Shown piece by piece: positions 44,570 through 52,831 of a stretch of DNA of 64,000 nt. Origin of the DNA: Rhodobiaceae bacterium UBA4490 (GTDB lineage: Bacteria; Pseudomonadota; Alphaproteobacteria; Parvibaculales; Parvibaculaceae); the NCBI GenBank assembly GCA_002389665.1, contig DGNO01000002.1:195624-259623 (forward strand), read 5' to 3'. The notes below the pieces were generated by a model. It searched no databases, was not told the DNA's origin, and saw nothing but the letters and a program-made list of their open reading frames with translations. Made by a program: the position numbers and the translations under genes. Numbering within the stretch: position 1 is the first letter of the stretch; each line of letters starts with the position of its first letter.

Positions 44570-45169
44570 GCGCAGCGATTTCACCGCAGCAATTTCCTCG
44601 AAGAAGTTCGACGCCAGCGCCAGCTTGTAAATCTCATATGGCGGGCGCCCGCCATCTTCCGGGTTCGGAAAAACGTCGTGAATGGCGAGAATGCCGCCCG
44701 GTTTCACGAACGGCGCCCAGAGCCGGTAATCGTTCAGCGCATGTTCCATCGCATGTCCGCCATCGATGAAAACCATGGCAAGCGGCGTCGCCCAGCCGCG
44801 CGCCGCGACCGTTGACGGCGCGACCAGCGGCACGACGGTATCTTCAAGCCCTGCCCGGCGCAGCGTTTGGCGGAAGAGCGGCAGCGTATTGAGCAGCCCC
44901 GTCTCGGAATCGTAAAGCTCGCTGTCGTGATGCTCCCAGCCGACCTGATTTTCTTCCGATCCGCGATGGTGATCGAGCGCGAAAAGCACCGAGCCCACCT
45001 TCTGGCAGGCGGCGCCGAAATAGATCGTCGACTTGCCGCAATAAGAGCCGATCTCCAGGCAAGGCCCGAGCGCGCCAGCCTCCAGCGCCGCGCCGTAAAG
45101 CGCTTCGCCTTCTTTCGGGTCGAGAAACCCTTTCACGCTTTCTGGATCGATGGGCAGAGAAATACTCAT
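44537..45169 (-). CDS. Class I SAM methyltransferase (Methyltransf_24 type), MeT1-like
   Basis: A 210-residue enzyme. SAM motif LEIGSYCGKSTIYFG, the acidic binding site in FALDHHRGSEENQ, and the catalytic-metal region VFIDGGHAMEHALNDYRLW with LAIHDVFPNPEDGG match metal-dependent O-methyltransferases of the CmcI/MeT1 type. MeT1 methylates the reducing-end mannose in mycobacterial methylmannose polysaccharide. The gene is convergent and overlaps the six-hairpin gene by 33 bases at its 3' end. The substrate is inferred from context. Confidence 0.84.
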   Translation of the reverse strand: MSISLPIDPESVKGFLDPKEGEALYGAALEAGALGPCLEIGSYCGKSTIYFGAACQKVGSVLFALDHHRGSEENQVGWEHHDSELYDSETGLLNTLPLFRQTLRRAGLEDTVVPLVAPSTVAARGWATPLAMVFIDGGHAMEHALNDYRLWAPFVKPGGILAIHDVFPNPEDGGRPPYEIYKLALASNFFEEIAAVKSLRLLRRLGQVAA

Positions 45170-45207
45170 AGAAGTGCTTTCGAAGTTCTTTGCGGGGTTT
45201 TTAATAC

Positions 45208-45236
45208 GTCATCCCGCGAACAAGTCGCGGGGTGAC
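45208..45236. repeat. GC-rich intergenic inverted repeat (GTCATCCC type)
   Basis: Arms GTCATCCCGCGA and TCGCGGGGTGAC pair over 12 bp with one G-T pair, around a short loop. It belongs with the two copies at 60908 and 60975, which share the GTCACCCCG-like ends. This resembles the small dispersed hairpins found between genes in alphaproteobacteria. Confidence 0.65.
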
Positions 45237-45255
45237 GGTGACATTTTATGCCCCC

Positions 45256-46101
45256 TCACCGGTCCGCAACAAGGCGGGCGCGCTGCTCGCCGAGCCCGTC
45301 GATACTCATGACGATCTCGTCTCCTGCTTTGAGAAACTGCGGCGGCTTCATGCCCGCGCCCACCCCGTCCGGCGTACCTGACGCGATGATGTCGCCGGGC
45401 AAAAGGCTCATGAATTGGCTGAGATAGGAAACGAGCTTGGCGACCGAATGCAGCATATCGCTTGAGCGGCCGTTCTGGCGCACTTCGCCGTTCACCAGCG
45501 TGCGCAGCGTCAGGTTCTGCGGATCGGCAATCTCATCCGCAGTCACGAACCAGGGGCCGATGGGGCAGAACGTGTCGCAGCTCTTGCCCTTGGTGAACTG
45601 GCCTGCCCGGTTCTTCTGAAAATCGCGCTCGGAAACATCATTCAGAATGACATAGCCCGCGACATGAGAAAGCGCCTCTTCTTCGCTCACATATTTTGCT
45701 GGCGCGCCGATCACCACACCAAGCTCGACTTCCCAATCGGTCTTCGTGGCGGTGCGCGGAATGACGATGTCGTCATAAGGCCCGTTGATGGCGCTGACGG
45801 CTTTCTGGAAAAGCAGCGGCTCGCTCGGCACGTCGGCGCCGGTCTCGCTCGCATGCATTTTGTAATTGAGGCCGATGCAGAGAATTTTGCCGATCCCCGC
45901 CACCGGCGCGCCAAGGCGCTGGCCTTCCGGGGCGAGCGGCAATTTCGCCGGATTGATCTTGGCCAGTTTCGCAAGCCCCGCAGGCTCGAGCACGCAGCCG
46001 GCAATGTCGTCCACATGGCCGGAAAGGTCGCGGATACGTCCTTCTTCATCCAGAATACCGGGCGTCTCATCGCCGCGTTTTCCGTAGCGCACCAGTTTCA
46101 T
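45256..46101 (-). CDS. Fumarylacetoacetate hydrolase family protein
   Basis: A 281-residue FAH-fold enzyme. Typical parts are ILCIGLNYKMHASETG, the metal-ligand Glu run in EVELGVVIG, GYVILNDVSERDFQK and PGDIIASGTPDGVG. The family cleaves or hydrates 2-oxo acids with a metal. The exact substrate (acylpyruvate, 2-keto-3-deoxy acid or aromatic meta-cleavage product) is unresolved. No pathway partners lie next to it. Confidence 0.9.
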   Translation of the reverse strand: MKLVRYGKRGDETPGILDEEGRIRDLSGHVDDIAGCVLEPAGLAKLAKINPAKLPLAPEGQRLGAPVAGIGKILCIGLNYKMHASETGADVPSEPLLFQKAVSAINGPYDDIVIPRTATKTDWEVELGVVIGAPAKYVSEEEALSHVAGYVILNDVSERDFQKNRAGQFTKGKSCDTFCPIGPWFVTADEIADPQNLTLRTLVNGEVRQNGRSSDMLHSVAKLVSYLSQFMSLLPGDIIASGTPDGVGAGMKPPQFLKAGDEIVMSIDGLGEQRARLVADR

Positions 46102-46254
46102 CCGACGCCCTTTCTTAACCGTTTTTTACCAAGAAGACCGTAGCAAAAGCCGACTTTCCGGTTTTGCCCGCCCCTTTCTCCCGTTTCATCAACCAAAAGG
46201 CAAGAAAATCAAAGTTTACTATGAAAAAGCTTACATGGTTTGAGAGGATCCGCC

Positions 46255-47172
46255 ATGTCTGAACCGGCAGCCGCCCAGAAGGCGCAAAGGTCAGAAGATG
46301 CAGAGTTCGAGGCGATCGAACAAGCCGTGCTGGACACCCCGCGCGGACGCTGGTTTCTGAAAGAATATGCACGGCGCAACCGCCATGCCGATACGCGCGA
46401 ACTTGCCAGCGCCATCGAGAAGCTGGGCCGCGCGGCGCTCGTCTCCGCAGAGCAGACCCATCTCGACGTGATGCGCCGCGAGCTGCAGGAAATGAGCGCC
46501 TCGATCCAGCAGACGCGCTCTGAGATTGCCGCCATCAAACCGGCGGATGAGGCCTCCGAAAACCGCATCATGGCGGCAACCGAAGAACTGGACGCCATCG
46601 TCACCGCGACCGAGCGCGCCACATCCGATATTCTGGGCGCTGCCGAACGGCTGCAGGAGATCGGCGAGAAGCTGCGCGCACAAGGCGTCGATGAAGAGCT
46701 GTGCGAGGAGATCGATACCCACGCCACCAATATTTTCATGGCCTGCTCGTTCCAGGACATTACCGGCCAGCGCACGACGAAGGTCGTCAACGTGCTGCGC
46801 TATCTCGAGCAGCGCGTGAATGCGATGATCCAGATCTGGGGCGTCTCCAACAAAGACGGCCTGCAGGCACCGGAAATCCGGGATATGGACCAACGCCCCG
46901 ACGCGCATCTACTCAACGGCCCGCAAGCCGAAGGCCAGGGCGTGGACCAGGCTATGATCGATGCCATGCTGGATGGCGATGCCGCCACGCTGGAAGAAAA
47001 GATCGACAAAGTGGCCGCTGCCATGGAAGCGGCAGCATCCGAGACGCCAGCTCAGGTTCAGGCCCCAGCCCCCGCTGCAGCGGAAAAGGCGCCTGCGCCT
47101 GCAGAGGCCAAACTGCCGGCCGAGGAAGATGCGCCGATCGATCAGGACGATATCGACGCGCTCTTCGACTAA
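46255..47172 (+). CDS. cheZ: CheZ-type protein phosphatase
   Basis: A 305-residue chemotaxis phosphatase that dephosphorylates CheY-P. The catalytic motif CSFQDITGQRTTKVVN at about 164-179 corresponds to the FQDLTGQ helix of CheZ, whose glutamine performs catalysis. A long helical hairpin fills residues 60-160. A Pro/Ala-rich linker of about 50 residues leads to a C-terminal peptide DQDDIDALFD, the CheY-binding tail position. That tail strongly resembles the SQDEIDALL motif of FliM and FliN N-termini. The ATG at 46255 has GAGAGGA upstream. No other chemotaxis genes are adjacent. Confidence 0.87.
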   Translation: MSEPAAAQKAQRSEDAEFEAIEQAVLDTPRGRWFLKEYARRNRHADTRELASAIEKLGRAALVSAEQTHLDVMRRELQEMSASIQQTRSEIAAIKPADEASENRIMAATEELDAIVTATERATSDILGAAERLQEIGEKLRAQGVDEELCEEIDTHATNIFMACSFQDITGQRTTKVVNVLRYLEQRVNAMIQIWGVSNKDGLQAPEIRDMDQRPDAHLLNGPQAEGQGVDQAMIDAMLDGDAATLEEKIDKVAAAMEAAASETPAQVQAPAPAAAEKAPAPAEAKLPAEEDAPIDQDDIDALFD

Positions 47173-47281
47173 CGGCTTTTCACAGCCCGCCCACAACCCG
47201 GACGACAGCCTTTCGGCTGGCTCTCCCGCCTGCTATCAAAGGGCATTGCAATGCTCATAAGCAGAAAACAGGGAGAGCCTC

Positions 47282-48061
47282 ATGTCCGACACCCTTCTCG
47301 TGGAAAAAGAAGGCGGTATCGCCACCGTCACGCTGAACCGCCCCAATGCCATGAACGCGCTGTCACGCGAGCTGCGCGCCGCGCTTGCAACGACCTTCGA
47401 TGAACTAGAAGCGGATCCTGAAACCCGCGTCGTCATCCTGACCGGCGCCGGTGACCGTGCCTTTACCGCCGGTCTCGACCTGAAGGAACTCGGCTCCGGC
47501 GGCGGCAATTTCTCCACCCAGGCCACCATTACCGATAAGGACCCGGTTACGTCCATCGGCAAGTTTTCCGGCCCGGTCATCGGCGCCATCAACGGCGTGG
47601 CTATTACCGGCGGCTTTGAAATCGCCCTGGCCTGCGACGTGCTCATCGCCTCGGAAAATGCCCGCTTCGCCGACACCCATGCCCGCGTCGGCATTTTGCC
47701 AGGCTGGGGCCTCTCGCAGAAACTCTCCCGCCTGATCGGCATTTACCGCGCCAAAGAGCTTTCGCTCACCGGCAATTTCATCGGCGCCGAGCAGGCCGCC
47801 GAATGGGGCCTCGTCAACCGCGTCGTGCCGCATGGCGAACTTCTGCCCACTTGCCGACAGCTCGCCACTGACATGCTCTCGGTCGTGCCCGAATGTCTGC
47901 CCGCCTATAAAGCGCTGATCGATGAAGGTTTCGGTCAGAGCTTCGGCGAGGGGCTGAAAACCGAAGCGCGGGTTTCCGGGGAAGCGAATACGAAAGTGTC
48001 CTCCTCCGCCATCGAGGAGCGGCGCGAAGGCATCCGCCAGCGCGGCAAGTCCCAGGCTTAA
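47282..48061 (+). CDS. Enoyl-CoA hydratase/isomerase (crotonase) family protein
   Basis: A 259-residue crotonase. The oxyanion-hole segments are FTAGLDLKELG and NGVAITGGFEIALACDV. The first hydratase glutamate is present (FEIALACD). The segment where the second would lie reads DTHARVGILPGWG, with His in place of Glu, so the reaction may not be simple hydration of enoyl-CoA. GGAGAG is upstream. A UUCG-loop terminator follows. Confidence 0.9.
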   Translation: MSDTLLVEKEGGIATVTLNRPNAMNALSRELRAALATTFDELEADPETRVVILTGAGDRAFTAGLDLKELGSGGGNFSTQATITDKDPVTSIGKFSGPVIGAINGVAITGGFEIALACDVLIASENARFADTHARVGILPGWGLSQKLSRLIGIYRAKELSLTGNFIGAEQAAEWGLVNRVVPHGELLPTCRQLATDMLSVVPECLPAYKALIDEGFGQSFGEGLKTEARVSGEANTKVSSSAIEERREGIRQRGKSQA

Positions 48062-48111
48062 GCCCCTCCCGGCAGAAAGCCTTACGCAGCGTCACCCTGC
48101 CTTGAGGCAGC

Positions 48112-48144
48112 ACGGGCCGTCCTTCGGGACGGCCCGTTTCGTTT
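48112..48144 (+). terminator. Rho-independent terminator after the crotonase gene
   Basis: Perfect 11-bp arms ACGGGCCGTCC and GGACGGCCCGT close on a TTCG tetraloop and are followed by TTCGTTT. It lies about 50 bases after the stop at 48061. Confidence 0.85.
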
Positions 48145-48216
48145 CGGCCCTCTTTCCTCTAAACTCTCCTTAAAAGAGAGCAGCCGGTCACCGGCGCCAA
48201 TTGGAGGAGAGGTTTC

Positions 48217-49962
48217 ATGTACGATCTGGTTATCCGCGGCGGCACCGTCTATGACGGCACCGGCAGCGCGCCTTTCAAAGCAGACATTGCCGTTAAAGAC
48301 GGCCTTATCGCCGAAATCGGCGAAGTTGCGGCCAAGGGCAAAGAAGAGATCGATGCCGCAGGCCAGATCGTCACCCCCGGCTTTGTCGATGTGCATACCC
48401 ATTATGACGGCCAAGTCACCTGGGACCCCTATCTGCAGCCTTCCACCTTTCACGGCGTCACCACGGCGGTGATGGGTAATTGCGGCGTCGGCTTCGCCCC
48501 CTGCCGCCCGGACCGGCATGACTGGCTGATTGGCCTGATGGAAGGGGTGGAAGACATTCCGGGTACGGCACTTGTCGAAGGCATCAAATGGAACTGGGAA
48601 AGCTTCCCGGAATATATGAATGCGGTCGAAGCCTCTCCGCTTGCTCTCGATGTCGGACTGCAGGTGCCGCATGGGGCCCTGCGCGCCTATGTGATGGGTG
48701 AGCGCGGCGCACGGCTCGAACCGGCAACGGCTGAAGATACGGCTGAAATGGCCCGCCTCGTTAAGGAAGCGCTGGAAGCGGGCGCCCTCGGCTTTTCCAC
48801 CTCACGCACCGAAAAGCACCGCGACAAACACGGCGAGCACACGCCCACCTATAAGGCCGAGCAAGACGAGTTGCACGGCATCGCCAAGGCCATGGGCGAG
48901 AGCGGCAAAGGCGTACTGCAACTCATCGCCGACTTCCGCGATGTGGACCAGGAATTCGCCATGCTGCGGGGCATGGTGGAAATCTCCGGCCGGCCCATGT
49001 CCATGACAATTGAGCAGGATGACCGCTACCCCGACACCTGGAAAAACGTGCTGCGCAATATCGAAGAGGCCGCGGAAGCCGGCCTGCCCGTCAAAGGCCA
49101 GGTGCCGCCGCGCCCGACCGGCGTGCTGCTCGGCCTTTCCTCCTCGCTCAACCCCTTTCTGATGCACCAGACCTTCCGCGAGATTTGGCACGCCCCGCTT
49201 GAAAAGCAGGTGGAGGCGCTGCGTGATCCCGCCTTCCGCGCCCGGCTTCTGGCTGAAGAGCCGGACTATCCGGCAGGTGAAATCGTCACCATGCTCTGCA
49301 CCGCCTATCACAAGATGTATGAGCTCGGTGACCCACCGAACTACGAGCCCTCGCCCGAAGACAGTGTCGGCGCCATGGCGGAGCGGGACGGCAAACCGCC
49401 GCGCGAAGTGCTGCTCGATCTCATGCTGAAGCGGGACGGCCATGCGCTGCTTTACTTCCCGCTGATGAACTATACCGGCGGCAGCCTCGACGATGTTTAT
49501 AAGATGATGACCCATAAACACACCGCCTTCGGCCTTGGCGACGGCGGCGCGCATGTGGGCATTCTGTGCGATGCAAGCTTCCCCACCACCATTCTCACCC
49601 ATTGGGGCCGGGACCGCACACGCGGGCCGAAACTGCCGCTCGAATGGCTGATCAACCGGCAGACACAGGCCAATGCCGAACTGGTGGGACTGCTCGACCG
49701 GGGCGTCCTGGCGCCGGGCATGAAAGCGGACATCAATGTCATCGATTTCGATGGGCTAAAGCTGCGCGCACCGGAGATCGTTTACGACCTGCCCGCCGGC
49801 GGCAAGCGGCTCATTCAGAAGGCGGAAGGTTATACCGCCACGATCATCTCCGGCACGCTCGCCTTTAAAAACGGCGAGCCGACCGGCGCGCTGGTGGGCA
49901 AGCTGCTGCGCGGCGCAAAGCCCCGCCCGCAAGGTGCCCGGATCGGCGCGGCTGCCGACTAA
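48217..49962 (+). CDS. D-aminoacylase-type amidohydrolase
   Basis: A 581-residue metal-dependent hydrolase of the N-acyl-D-amino-acid deacylase group. The metal motif HTH is at residues 60-62 ([15 protein letters not shown]). DGGAHVG near 450 holds the conserved aspartate. The N- and C-terminal parts form the small beta-sandwich ([12 protein letters not shown] and [15 protein letters not shown]). It likely removes the acyl group from N-acyl-D-amino acids or a relative. GGAGGAGAGG precedes the ATG. Its own terminators flank it. Confidence 0.88.
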   Translation: MYDLVIRGGTVYDGTGSAPFKADIAVKDGLIAEIGEVAAKGKEEIDAAGQIVTPGFVDVHTHYDGQVTWDPYLQPSTFHGVTTAVMGNCGVGFAPCRPDRHDWLIGLMEGVEDIPGTALVEGIKWNWESFPEYMNAVEASPLALDVGLQVPHGALRAYVMGERGARLEPATAEDTAEMARLVKEALEAGALGFSTSRTEKHRDKHGEHTPTYKAEQDELHGIAKAMGESGKGVLQLIADFRDVDQEFAMLRGMVEISGRPMSMTIEQDDRYPDTWKNVLRNIEEAAEAGLPVKGQVPPRPTGVLLGLSSSLNPFLMHQTFREIWHAPLEKQVEALRDPAFRARLLAEEPDYPAGEIVTMLCTAYHKMYELGDPPNYEPSPEDSVGAMAERDGKPPREVLLDLMLKRDGHALLYFPLMNYTGGSLDDVYKMMTHKHTAFGLGDGGAHVGILCDASFPTTILTHWGRDRTRGPKLPLEWLINRQTQANAELVGLLDRGVLAPGMKADINVIDFDGLKLRAPEIVYDLPAGGKRLIQKAEGYTATIISGTLAFKNGEPTGALVGKLLRGAKPRPQGARIGAAAD

Positions 49963-49987
49963 CCTACAGCTTTCATTCCTATCGCGA

Positions 49988-50018
49988 GTGGCGGCTTCTT
50001 CGGAAGCCGCCATTCTTT
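49988..50018 (+). terminator. Rho-independent terminator after the amidohydrolase gene
   Basis: Arms GTGGCGGCTTC and GAAGCCGCCAT pair over 11 bp (one G-T at the base) with a TTCG loop, then TCTTTTG. It lies 25 bases after the stop. Confidence 0.85.
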
Positions 50019-50075
50019 TGCGTAACGCGACAAATGCGCAGATTGCGAGCCCATGGCTACACCGGAAAACGGATT

Positions 50076-50091
50076 TTAACCTTTGGTAAAC
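50076..50091 (+). promoter_or_regulatory. CtrA-like site upstream of the histidine kinase gene
   Basis: TTAA at 50076-50079, then 7 bases, then TAAAC at 50087-50091, close to the alphaproteobacterial CtrA consensus TTAA-N7-TTAAC with one mismatch. It lies 121 bases before the kinase ATG. The resemblance is suggestive only. Confidence 0.3.
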
Positions 50092-50211
50092 TATCGCAAA
50101 TCACAGTTTCACCTGAGGCAAAGCGTAACCGAAATTTCAACGAGGGCTTAAAGCGGGGCATCGAAACTTTCCGGCAAGCGGCACCATTGGGGGTGCCCTT
50201 GGGAGATCGTC

Positions 50212-51471
50212 ATGCTTTCGTCAGTATGGAATTGGCTGACCGCTGAACAAGGGTATACCCCGCACGGGTTTTGCCTCGTCTGGGACCCTGCGCTTGTCTG
50301 GATTCACGTCGTCTCCGACGCGCTGATTGCCCTTGCTTATTTCTCCATTCCCGCCGTCCTGTTCATCGCCGCGCGCCGCCGCCCGGACATGAACCCCCAC
50401 GGCGTGCTTTATCTTTTCAGCGCCTTCATCATCGCTTGCGGCGTCACCCACCTTTTCGGTATCGCGACGATGTGGAGCGCGCTTTATGCGGCCGAAGGAG
50501 TAGGCAAAGTCATTACGGCCACGATTTCCGTTATTACGGCGGTTCTGCTCTGGCCGCTGCTCCCACCGCTCCTCAACTCCCCTTCCCGGGTAGAATTGAA
50601 GAAAGCCCATTCTGACCTTGAAGCGCTGAACGAGAATCTGGAGCGCATGGTCGCGGACCGGACCGCCGCACTGCAGGAAACCTCGCAAAAGCTAGAAGCA
50701 GCCCTCGCCCAAGCCAAGCAAAGTGCGCAGGAGCGCACCTTGTTCTTCGCGACGATGAACCATGAGCTGCGCACCCCGCTCAATGCCATTGTCGGCTTTA
50801 CCGACATGCTGGAGACCATGTGGGACAAGCTGCCCGAAGACCGGCGCCGCGATTATCTCAGCGACATACGCACGGCGGGCCTGCGCCTCAACGGGCTCGT
50901 GACCGAAATTCTGGAAATCGAGCGGTTGAAGGAAAGCCCGCGCGCGGCCAAAGAAGGCGTGCGCTTTTCTCTGGCGGAAGCCGCCGGCAATGCCGTCAAA
51001 ATGCTGGAAGGCCCGATAGGCGCAAGTCAGGCCCGCATCACGCTCGACATTCCGGGCGACATCGAGCTCAGCGGCTTCCCGCAGGATTTCGAGCGGATTT
51101 TGACGAACTGCCTCTCCAACTCGATCAAATATTGCGACCGGCAGCCGGAAATCGAAGTGACCGCGCGCATAACCCCGGACAATCGCGCCCGGATCATCGT
51201 CGCGGATAATGGTATCGGCATTCCCACAAAAAGTTTGCGGGAGATTTTCGAACCCTTCCGCCGCTTCCACGAGCAGAGCCACCCGGATATCCCGGGTACG
51301 GGGCTTGGCCTGCCGCTGATCCGCGAGCTGACCAGCCAGTTCGGCGGCGCGGTGAGCTATCAAAGTACGGAAGGCAAAGGCACGACGGCCATCTTCACTT
51401 TCCCGCTCTGCGAGGTCCGCGAGCCGGCCCCCGCCGCCGGGGCAACCGTTTCACCGGCCCTTCCGGCTTAA
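50212..51471 (+). CDS. Histidine kinase with an ethylene-receptor-type membrane domain
   Basis: A 419-residue sensor kinase. Three membrane helices (about 32-55, 66-86 and 96-120) carry the ethylene-receptor pattern: Asp36, Tyr43, Ile46 and Pro47 in SDALIALAYFSIP, and Cys76 and His80 in FIIACGVTHL, which match Asp25, Tyr32, Ile35, Pro36 and the copper ligands Cys65 and His69 of ETR1. A short coiled coil (about 125-172) leads to the H-box with His184 (MNHELRTPL). The N box and DNGIGI/GTGLGL motifs complete the ATPase. No GAF domain separates them. GGGAG precedes the ATG. The partner regulator is not adjacent. Confidence 0.9.
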   Translation: MLSSVWNWLTAEQGYTPHGFCLVWDPALVWIHVVSDALIALAYFSIPAVLFIAARRRPDMNPHGVLYLFSAFIIACGVTHLFGIATMWSALYAAEGVGKVITATISVITAVLLWPLLPPLLNSPSRVELKKAHSDLEALNENLERMVADRTAALQETSQKLEAALAQAKQSAQERTLFFATMNHELRTPLNAIVGFTDMLETMWDKLPEDRRRDYLSDIRTAGLRLNGLVTEILEIERLKESPRAAKEGVRFSLAEAAGNAVKMLEGPIGASQARITLDIPGDIELSGFPQDFERILTNCLSNSIKYCDRQPEIEVTARITPDNRARIIVADNGIGIPTKSLREIFEPFRRFHEQSHPDIPGTGLGLPLIRELTSQFGGAVSYQSTEGKGTTAIFTFPLCEVREPAPAAGATVSPALPA

Positions 51472-51566
51472 CTCCCGCCCGACCAGACCAAGCCCGCATA
51501 TGACTGCTGGACAGCGCCCGGCCCCTTTGCTATATCGCGTGCCTCTCCGCCGCTTAAGCGGCATGG

Positions 51567-51642
<76 letters not shown>

Positions 51643-51675
51643 CTTCCCTCCCCAAAGACAAAAGCCGGACCGGCC

Positions 51676-52830
51676 TTACCAGAAGGCGCTGGGATTGCGG
51701 GTAATTTCCATATTCCGGTGAATATAAACGCTCATCAGAAGGCCGAAGCCGAACATCAGCGTCAGCATGGCCGTGCCCCCGTAGGAGACAAGCGGCAGCG
51801 GCACGCCCACCACCGGCAAGAGCCCCATGACCATCGCCACATTGATGCAGATATAAAGGAAGAAGTTGATCGTCACACCCATGGCGATGAGCCGGCCGAA
51901 CTGGTTGCGGGTCTGCAGCGAGACGCTGATCCCAAAGAACAGCACCATCATGTAAAGCCCGAGCAGTGCGATACCCCCGGCAAGGCCGAGCTCCTCGGCC
52001 AGCATCGTGAAAATAAAGTCAGTATGTTTTTCGGGCAGGAAGTTGAGATGCGCCTGTGTGCCTTCCATGAAGCCCTTGCCGAAGAGCCCGCCCGAGCCGA
52101 GCGCAATCTTTGACTGGAGAATGTGATAGCCCGCCCCTAGAGGATCGCTCTCCGGATCGAGAAAAGTGAAGACGCGCCGCTTCTGATAATCATGCAGCAT
52201 GTTCCAGGCGATAGGGAGCGCGGCAAGCGCGCCCACCCCGGCAATGATGAAATAGCGCCAGGCAAGTCCTGCCAGGAACAAGAGCGCAACGCCGACCGCG
52301 CCGAGCAGCACCGCCGTGCCAAGGTCCGGCTGCTTCAGGACAAGCGCTACCGGCGCGCCAAGCAGAACGGCCGGCACGAAAAGATTGCGGATGCGCGACA
52401 CTTCTTCATGGGTCAGCCCGTGAAAATACCGCGCCAGCGCCAGGATCAGCGTGATCTTCATGAGCTCCGACGGCTGGAGCTGAATAATCCCGAGATTGAT
52501 CCAGCGCTGCGCGCCCATGCCCCTAAAGCCGATGAACTCCACCGCAACAAGAAGCAAGAGTGCGCCGGCATAGGCCGGATAAGCAAGGTTCATCCAAAGC
52601 CGGATATCGACAAAGGCGGCCACGAACAAAATCACCAGGCCAATGCCGAAACGCACCATCTGCCGCGAGGCCCAAGGATCGAAACTGCCATCCGCCACCG
52701 AATAGAGCATGGCGAAGCCGAGGCTCGAAATCGCAAAAAGCAGCAGCAGAAAACCCCAGTTAAACTCCAGGAACTTGTCCTTCAGGCTGAGATCGCGCCC
52801 GCCGCCGGATGAGAAAAATGCATCGACCAT
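51676..52830 (-). CDS. rodA: Rod shape-determining protein RodA (SEDS glycosyltransferase)
   Basis: A 384-residue inner-membrane peptidoglycan polymerase of the SEDS family with about ten helices. Typical motifs are GFRGMGAQRWINLG, QPSELMKITLILALARYF and KQPDLGTAVLL. It polymerises glycan strands with PBP2 in the elongasome. The ATG at 52830 follows GGGAGGG and comes 1 base after the PBP2 stop. An earlier start inside mrdA is less likely. It is last in the mreBCD-mrdA-rodA operon. Confidence 0.95.
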   Translation of the reverse strand: MVDAFFSSGGGRDLSLKDKFLEFNWGFLLLLFAISSLGFAMLYSVADGSFDPWASRQMVRFGIGLVILFVAAFVDIRLWMNLAYPAYAGALLLLVAVEFIGFRGMGAQRWINLGIIQLQPSELMKITLILALARYFHGLTHEEVSRIRNLFVPAVLLGAPVALVLKQPDLGTAVLLGAVGVALLFLAGLAWRYFIIAGVGALAALPIAWNMLHDYQKRRVFTFLDPESDPLGAGYHILQSKIALGSGGLFGKGFMEGTQAHLNFLPEKHTDFIFTMLAEELGLAGGIALLGLYMMVLFFGISVSLQTRNQFGRLIAMGVTINFFLYICINVAMVMGLLPVVGVPLPLVSYGGTAMLTLMFGFGLLMSVYIHRNMEITRNPSAFW

Positions 52831-52831
52831 C

